This document shows positions 11,076 through 14,317 of a stretch of DNA of 14,317 nucleotides, one piece after another. The stretch's first letter is position 1, and each line of letters opens with the position of its first letter. The position numbers and the translations under genes were made by a program. Source of the stretch: Candidatus Moranbacteria bacterium CG23_combo_of_CG06-09_8_20_14_all_35_22 (lineage in GTDB: Bacteria > Patescibacteriota > Minisyncoccia > Moranbacterales > UBA2206); assembly GCA_002772115.1 (NCBI GenBank), contig PCRW01000047.1:1-14317 (forward strand). Direction: 5' to 3'. Under the pieces are notes generated by a model. That model was not told the origin of the DNA. It made no database searches and worked only from the letters and a program-made list of their open reading frames with translations.

Positions 11076-11165
11076 TTTACGAACTACGAAATTAACGAAA
11101 TACGAAACAATTATACTCACTTTTTTCGTACTTTCGTATTTAGTATTTATTTCGTATTTCGTAAT
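11076..11165. repeat. TACGAAAT-type palindromic repeat between ssrA and infC
   Basis: TACGAAATTAACGAAATACG (11085-11104) on the left and TTCGTATTTAGTATTTATTT plus CGTATTTCGTA on the right form a long imperfect inverted repeat. It fills most of the gap between the tmRNA and IF3 genes; no protein-like sequence is present. Confidence 0.6.
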
Positions 11166-11187
11166 AATAATTATTAACACAAAAACC

Positions 11188-11727
11188 ATTAGAAGAATAT
11201 ACCGCAGGCCTTTTGTAAAAAAGGCTCCAACAACAAGAATAAATGAACACATCTGGGCTAAGGAGATCAGAGTTATTGCTGATGATGGAAGTCAATTAGG
11301 GATAATGGCAGTACCAGAAGCCTTAAGTATTGCCAAAACAAAGCTACTTGATCTGGTGGAAATATCTCCCAAGGCCGTGCCTCCGGTTTGCAAAATTATG
11401 GATTTTGGAAAATTTCAATACCAAAAATCCCGAGAGGAACGCCAACATAAAGCCAAACAAAAAAAATCAGAAATAAAAGGTATTCGCCTTAGTGTCAGAA
11501 CAGATGAGCATGATTTAGATTTTAAGAAAAATCAAACAGAAAAATTTCTTACCAAAGGAAACAAAGTAAAAATTGAAATAGTTTTGAAAGGCCGAGAAAA
11601 AGCCCATGGCGATCTAGCCAGAAAAAATCTTATCGAATTCGTAAAAAGCATTTCCGTACCTAATAAAACAGAGCAAGAAATAAAAAGATTCCCTGGAGGA
11701 TTTAATGTAATAATAACTAGTCAATAA
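11188..11727 (+). CDS. infC: Translation initiation factor IF-3, probable ATT start
   Basis: Binds the 30S subunit, prevents premature 50S joining and checks start codons. The N-domain begins TTRINEHIWAKEIRVIADDGSQLGIM, the linker is PPVCKIMDFGKFQYQKSREERQHKAKQKK, and the C-domain carries IKGIRLSVRTDEHDLDFKKNQTEKFL, KVKIEIVLKGREKAHGDLA and the terminal EIKRFPGGFNVIITSQ. The frame is open far upstream, into the tmRNA gene, but no ATG lies near the first conserved residues. The codon ATT at 11188, giving (M)RRIYRRPFVKK, yields 179 residues, a normal length, and infC is known for AUU starts with self-regulation. It heads the infC-rpmI-rplT operon. An upstream start within the palindromic repeat is less likely. 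Confidence 0.9.
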   Translation: MRRIYRRPFVKKAPTTRINEHIWAKEIRVIADDGSQLGIMAVPEALSIAKTKLLDLVEISPKAVPPVCKIMDFGKFQYQKSREERQHKAKQKKSEIKGIRLSVRTDEHDLDFKKNQTEKFLTKGNKVKIEIVLKGREKAHGDLARKNLIEFVKSISVPNKTEQEIKRFPGGFNVIITSQ

Positions 11728-11729
11728 CA

Positions 11730-11827
11730 CAAATCTACGAATGAAATGCTAATCTGCAAATATGCAAATACCGCAAATATTTATTCGAATATTTGTAGCT
11801 TTGCATGTCATTTGTAGATTTGCATTG
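11730..11827. repeat. Intergenic palindromic repeat, family A copy 2
   Basis: About 98 bp, starting CAAATCTACGAATGAAATGC and ending with TTTGCATGTCATTTGTAGATTTGCA. The ends are inverted repeats of each other, and the middle ATATGCAAATACCGCAAATATT pairs with AATATTTGTAG. It lies in the infC-rpmI gap, where many bacteria have only a few bases or an L20-binding leader. Confidence 0.8.
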
Positions 11828-11837
11828 TAAAAAAATT

Positions 11838-12029
11838 ATGCCTAAATTAAAAACCAAGAAAGCTTTGATTAAGAAAATCAAAATTACTAAAAACAAGAAA
11901 GTCACTCGTCGAAAAACCGGTCACAACCATTACAATTCTAAAGAAAATGGCAAAGTTGGTCGAGCAAAAAAAGGTGACATGCGCCTATCTAAAGCTGATG
12001 AAAAAAATATTTTAAAAGCAATTCACTAA
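11838..12029 (+). CDS. rpmI: Ribosomal protein bL35
   Basis: Large-subunit protein, 63 residues, standard size. It starts with the typical MPKLKTKKALIKK and contains the conserved TRRKTGHNHYNSKE core, then a basic linker and DMRLSKADEKNILKAI at the end. The ATG at 11838 is chosen because it gives the conserved N-terminus; an open frame upstream runs into the repeat. It lies between infC and rplT, the universal order, but is separated from each by a family A repeat of about 100 bp. No Shine-Dalgarno sequence is present. Confidence 0.93.
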   Translation: MPKLKTKKALIKKIKITKNKKVTRRKTGHNHYNSKENGKVGRAKKGDMRLSKADEKNILKAIH

Positions 12030-12039
12030 TATTTATAAT

Positions 12040-12146
12040 GCAAATCTACGAATGACATACTAATCTACGAATATGCAAATTCCACAAATGCAGTTTGATT
12101 CGCATATTTGCAGATTAGCATGAAGGTTATTCGTAAATTCGCATCA
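12040..12146. repeat. Intergenic palindromic repeat, family A copy 3
   Basis: About 107 bp starting GCAAATCTACGAATGACATA and ending ATTCGTAAATTCGCATCACA. Inner words ACTAATCTACGAATATGCAA and CGCATATTTGCAGATTAGCA are inverted repeats. It fills the rpmI-rplT gap and ends 7 bp before the rplT ATG. Confidence 0.8.
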
Positions 12147-12153
12147 CATTATA

Positions 12154-12498
12154 ATGACAAGAGTAAAACGCGGAGTTTCCGCTTCAAAAAGAAGAAAAAA
12201 TCTGCTAGCTGACGCTAAAGGATATCGTTGGAAAAGAAATACTCATTATGCTACCGCCAAGCAAGCCGTGATCAAGGCGGGCAGTTATGCTTTTCGTGAC
12301 CGTCGAGTGAAAAAAAGAACTATGCGCGCGCTTTGGATCACTCGCCTTAACATCGCTCTTCGTGAAGTTGGTCAAAAATATAGCGCCTTTATCAAGACCC
12401 TCTCTGACAAAAAAATCGAGGTTGATCGAAAAGTTCTCTCCCAAATGGCCATGGAAAATCCAGAAGTATTCAAAAAATTCGTCGAAAGCGTGAAATAA
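12154..12498 (+). CDS. rplT: Ribosomal protein bL20
   Basis: Early-assembly 50S protein, also the autogenous repressor of this operon in several bacteria. 114 residues, the normal length. The basic N-terminal extension TRVKRGVSASKRRKNLLADAKGYRWKRNTHY, then the FRDRRVKKRTMRALWITRLNIALRE helix block, YSAFIKTL, and DRKVLSQMAMENPEVFKKFVE are all conserved. The ATG at 12154 is preceded by ACATTATA and no Shine-Dalgarno. It is the last gene of the operon and is followed by a strong terminator. Confidence 0.95.
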   Translation: MTRVKRGVSASKRRKNLLADAKGYRWKRNTHYATAKQAVIKAGSYAFRDRRVKKRTMRALWITRLNIALREVGQKYSAFIKTLSDKKIEVDRKVLSQMAMENPEVFKKFVESVK

Positions 12499-12520
12499 CT
12501 CCAAAAAATACTACATTTAA

Positions 12521-12545
12521 AAACTCGCCGTTAGGCGAGTTTTTT
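12521..12545 (+). terminator. Rho-independent terminator after rplT
   Basis: Stem ACTCGCC, loop GTTA, GGCGAGT (12523-12540), extended by A-T pairs, followed directly by a run of T. Position 23 bp after the rplT stop. This is the clearest intrinsic terminator in the window and ends the infC-rpmI-rplT transcript. Confidence 0.9.
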
Positions 12546-12546
12546 A

Positions 12547-12585
12547 TGTTCGTAGATTCGCATGTCATTCGCTAATTCGCATCGC
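12547..12585. repeat. Family A right-half repeat, copy 4
   Basis: GTTCGTAGATTCGCATGTCATTCGCTAATTCGCATCGCG corresponds to the right half only of the family A palindrome (compare 11800-11827 and 12128-12146). It lies between the rplT terminator and the stop codon of the small membrane protein on the other strand. Confidence 0.65.
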
Positions 12586-12587
12586 GT

Positions 12588-12779
12588 TTATTTTTTAAGT
12601 ATCACTTCCTTAATCAGTCTTTGCAGGGCATAAAACGGAAACCAGATCCAAAGGGTATTTTTGACCCACTTGTCCCAAAATTGGTTGGCTCCGCCTTTGA
12701 TCATGACAAAATCCAAAAGTAAATAAATCAGAAAAAAGAAAACAAAAACAATCGCTCCTAAAATTATATACGCTCCCAT
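12588..12779 (-). CDS. Small membrane protein of unknown function
   Basis: 63 residues from the ATG at 12779. Residues 2-27 form one strongly hydrophobic helix (GAYIILGAIVFVFFFLIYLLLDFVM), followed by a polar linker, an aromatic segment TLWIWFPFYALQRLI that may lie on the membrane, and a KEVILKK tail. The frame can be extended upstream to GTG 12797, but those residues come from the terminal repeat of the 130-bp element, so the ATG is preferred. A G-rich run (GGTGGGGGA) from that repeat lies 8 nt upstream and is the only vaguely Shine-Dalgarno-like sequence in the window. It is downstream of the HAD phosphatase gene, on the same strand. I do not recognise the family. Confidence 0.65.
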   Translation of the reverse strand: MGAYIILGAIVFVFFFLIYLLLDFVMIKGGANQFWDKWVKNTLWIWFPFYALQRLIKEVILKK

Positions 12780-12786
12780 AAATTTA

Positions 12787-12916
12787 TCCCCCACCACTTT
12801 TTTACTTGCGCCCTTGGCGCAAAAATAAAAAAATATTGTTAATAATAAAAACTTATTTCTTCAATTATTACAATGCTATAAAAAAATTTAAAAAAAAGTA
12901 AAAAAGTGGTGGGGGA
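12787..12916. mobile_element. 130-bp element with 21-bp perfect terminal inverted repeats (MITE-like)
   Basis: The ends 12787-12807 (TCCCCCACCACTTTTTTACT plus T) and 12896-12916 are exact reverse complements. Flanks both contain TAAATTT (12780-12786 side and 12918-12924 side), a possible target duplication offset by a base. The interior is A/T-rich, with one hairpin TTGCGCC-CTT-GGCGCAA (12806-12822) and no coding sequence. The size and ends are MITE-like, though a transposase is not present in the window. The same GTGGTGGGGG end occurs at 17-26. Confidence 0.65.
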
Positions 12917-13600
12917 CTAAATTTCATAAATCACATCTTTCTTTTCCACCACAATCCGCCAACCTTTTTCCTCCGCAATAGTTTTCAAATTCAAATTGGG
13001 ATTGAAGGCAATTGGATTGTCCACGATTTCCAAAAATTTCGCATCTGATTCAGTGTCGCCTACTCCATAGGAATCTTCCAGTGTAAGTTTCTTTTCCGCT
13101 ACATATTGCTTGACCATATGACCTTTATGCGCTGTTGGAGCAAAAGCCTCTTTACCAGTATAAAAACCTTTTTCATCCAACTCATAAACCGTACCAAAAA
13201 CCGCATCGAATTTCAAATATTTGTTATATTCTTCCACAATTTCAATCGGCGAACCGGAAACTGCAATGAGATGATAACCTTTCCTTTTCAGATCCGCTAT
13301 CAGATTGTTAGCAAAAATATAAGTACGGTCTTTGAAAAAAGGTACCACTATTCGACTAGCTTCTAATATTTGCTTTTTACTACAACCTTTTATATTTTCC
13401 ACATAAAGTTTGACGAGAGCTTTCCGATATTCTTCATAAGTGCCATTATGATCAAGCCAACTAGTATAAAAACAAACCAACTCTTGACGCACTTCGCGTT
13501 TAAAAACTTTCAACCAAGACAATTCATTGATGAGCTCAAAAGCTAAATTTTTTCTAAATATTGTCCCATCGATATCAAAAACAGCTAGCTTATTTTTCAT
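12917..13600 (-). CDS. HAD-superfamily IB phosphatase (SerB-like)
   Basis: Predicted cytoplasmic phosphomonoesterase of 227 residues. HAD motif I is FDIDGT (D9 nucleophile, D11 acid/base), motif II SGSP (S115), and motif IV GDTESD (D182, D186); the motif III lysine is probably K159 in AHKGH. The cap is helical and inserted after motif I, as in the phosphoserine phosphatase/IB subfamily, and the FYTGK and HKGHMVKQYV stretches are typical of IB members. Many relatives act on phosphoserine or lipid phosphates, but no substrate can be assigned here. The ATG at 13600 is 4 bp after the exonuclease stop, so they are co-transcribed. Its TAG stop lies directly next to the 130-bp element. Confidence 0.9.
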   Translation of the reverse strand: MKNKLAVFDIDGTIFRKNLAFELINELSWLKVFKREVRQELVCFYTSWLDHNGTYEEYRKALVKLYVENIKGCSKKQILEASRIVVPFFKDRTYIFANNLIADLKRKGYHLIAVSGSPIEIVEEYNKYLKFDAVFGTVYELDEKGFYTGKEAFAPTAHKGHMVKQYVAEKKLTLEDSYGVGDTESDAKFLEIVDNPIAFNPNLNLKTIAEEKGWRIVVEKKDVIYEI

Positions 13601-13604
13601 AATT

Positions 13605-14273
13605 CTAAAATTTTAAATATTTATCCCAGTATTCAAACAGTTCATTGGTCGTTTTCAAATCTCGCACGCAATATTTGGCAATTTCGAGATATTTTTTTTC
13701 TTTATATAAACTGCCGACCATCAACCCGTCGATTCCTTCATCTTTAGAACTTTTTATCCCGAAAGTTTTGGCATAAAAATCCAAATTGAATTTTCTAATC
13801 GCCCCGTAAAAAGTCAACTGCTCCAAAAGATCGCAATGCTCTTTGTGGCTAAATCGATAGCCTAAAAGATTCCGTGTAGTGCGAATTTTATTTATAGCGC
13901 TTCGCATCATCAAATATGGAATATCAAAACCTCGGCCATTGAAAGTTATCACCGAATCATACGCTTTGACTGAATTCCAAAATTTTTCCAAAATTTCTTT
14001 TTCACTTCCTGCTTCAAAAATTATTCCGTTTTCTTCAAATTTTTTTTGCTCTCTTTTTCCGTTTTGAAACAGCAGATAGCCTTTTTGAGTTTCTGGATTT
14101 AGCATTCCGATAGCTACTATTTCTCCGGTTAAAGGGTAAAGCGCCAGCTTATTTTTCACTTCCTCTCTTTCTTGGTCGTTCTGCGCATACTTCAAAAGAT
14201 ACTCCTGACTTTTTTTATCATAAGTGTCAAAATCAAAACCGATTGTTTCGATATCCAATACCACCTTAGCCAT
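13605..14273 (-). CDS. RNase H-like DEDDy 3'-5' exonuclease
   Basis: 222 residues with the DnaQ-like fold of the predicted PolB-like/YprB-type exonucleases. The first acidic motif is DIET (D7, E9), the second FNGRGFDIPYL (D117), and the third YCVRD (Y201, D205), the tyrosine form that defines DEDDy. These residues bind two metal ions for 3'-5' cleavage of DNA or RNA. There is no polymerase domain, so it is a stand-alone nuclease, possibly for repair or RNA processing. The ATG at 14273 has a TATTAT box 6 nt upstream. It is the first gene of a minus-strand operon with the HAD phosphatase and perhaps the small membrane protein. Confidence 0.87.
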   Translation of the reverse strand: MAKVVLDIETIGFDFDTYDKKSQEYLLKYAQNDQEREEVKNKLALYPLTGEIVAIGMLNPETQKGYLLFQNGKREQKKFEENGIIFEAGSEKEILEKFWNSVKAYDSVITFNGRGFDIPYLMMRSAINKIRTTRNLLGYRFSHKEHCDLLEQLTFYGAIRKFNLDFYAKTFGIKSSKDEGIDGLMVGSLYKEKKYLEIAKYCVRDLKTTNELFEYWDKYLKF

Positions 14274-14279
14274 AATTAT

Positions 14280-14285
14280 ATAATA
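14280..14285 (-). promoter_or_regulatory. Candidate -10 box for the exonuclease gene
   Basis: TATTAT on the minus strand ends 6 nt before the ATG at 14273, the same spacing as at recG, smpB and dedA. An overlapping TATAAT (14275-14280) is only 1 nt from the ATG and is too close. No convincing -35 is visible up to the window end. Confidence 0.35.
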
Positions 14286-14317
14286 GACTCGTTGCTTAAT
14301 AACAGTGCTTTCGCACA

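Noticed and set aside
11041..11187. N-terminal extension of IF-3
   Set aside because: The open frame starts inside the tmRNA gene and crosses the palindromic repeat; its translation is not IF3-like before RRIYRRPFVKK.
11730..12146. CRISPR array
   Set aside because: The repeats are degenerate palindromes of about 100 bp separated by genes; there are no uniform repeats with unique spacers and no cas genes.
12806..12822. Intrinsic terminator for the HAD gene
   Set aside because: The hairpin TTGCGCC-CTT-GGCGCAA has no T-run after it on the minus strand; the A/T-rich run lies on the wrong side.

Overview
The window looks like a chromosomal piece of an AT-rich, gene-dense, small-genome bacterium. 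The most likely group is Candidatus Patescibacteria (Candidate Phyla Radiation, Parcubacteria/Moranbacteria-like). This is inferred from protein character, near-absence of Shine-Dalgarno sequences, very short gaps and many palindromic repeats; no database search was possible. The standard genetic code fits all genes.

Layout. Plus strand 90-3670: a 5'-truncated HlyD/MacA-like adaptor, a MacB-type ATPase and a MacB/FtsX-type permease (one exporter operon), then a small membrane-anchored DUF5666-like protein whose first codons are separated by a one-base frameshift. Minus strand 3717-4778: murI followed by an extraordinary tRNA locus. Plus strand 4858-7119: recG. Minus strand 7201-10026: dedA-family membrane protein, alpha/beta hydrolase and GT4 glycosyltransferase. 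Plus strand 10072-12498: a translation block, smpB, ssrA (tmRNA), infC, rpmI and rplT, ending in a clear terminator. Minus strand 12588-14273: a DEDDy exonuclease, a HAD-IB phosphatase and a small membrane protein.

The most striking content is not the gene set but the repeats. A 42-45 bp GC-rich palindromic element (CCCGCCTCG...CGAGGCGGG) sits in frame inside recG, in frame inside smpB, and inside the anticodon loop of a tRNA. That same tRNA also carries a complete tRNA-Arg(GCG) gene inserted in its variable loop; removing both inserts restores a perfect 72-nt cloverleaf with anticodon GTG. recG carries three further in-frame inserts (a 32-bp perfect hairpin, an A/T-rich repeat and a 12-bp tandem triplet), and the glycosyltransferase carries a ~165-bp in-frame insert built of hairpins. 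Between genes lie at least four more palindromic families (AATCTACGAATG-type, CAGAACCACTGATT-type, a 130-bp element with 21-bp perfect terminal inverted repeats, and a TACGAAAT-type). The pattern resembles Rickettsia palindromic elements, which also insert in frame into conserved genes, but the sequences are different.

How the genes work together: smpB and ssrA form the trans-translation pair, infC-rpmI-rplT is the classical IF3/L35/L20 operon, and the MacA/MacB-like genes form an exporter. Several unlinked starts have a -10-like hexamer exactly 6 nt before the ATG, which suggests leaderless mRNAs.
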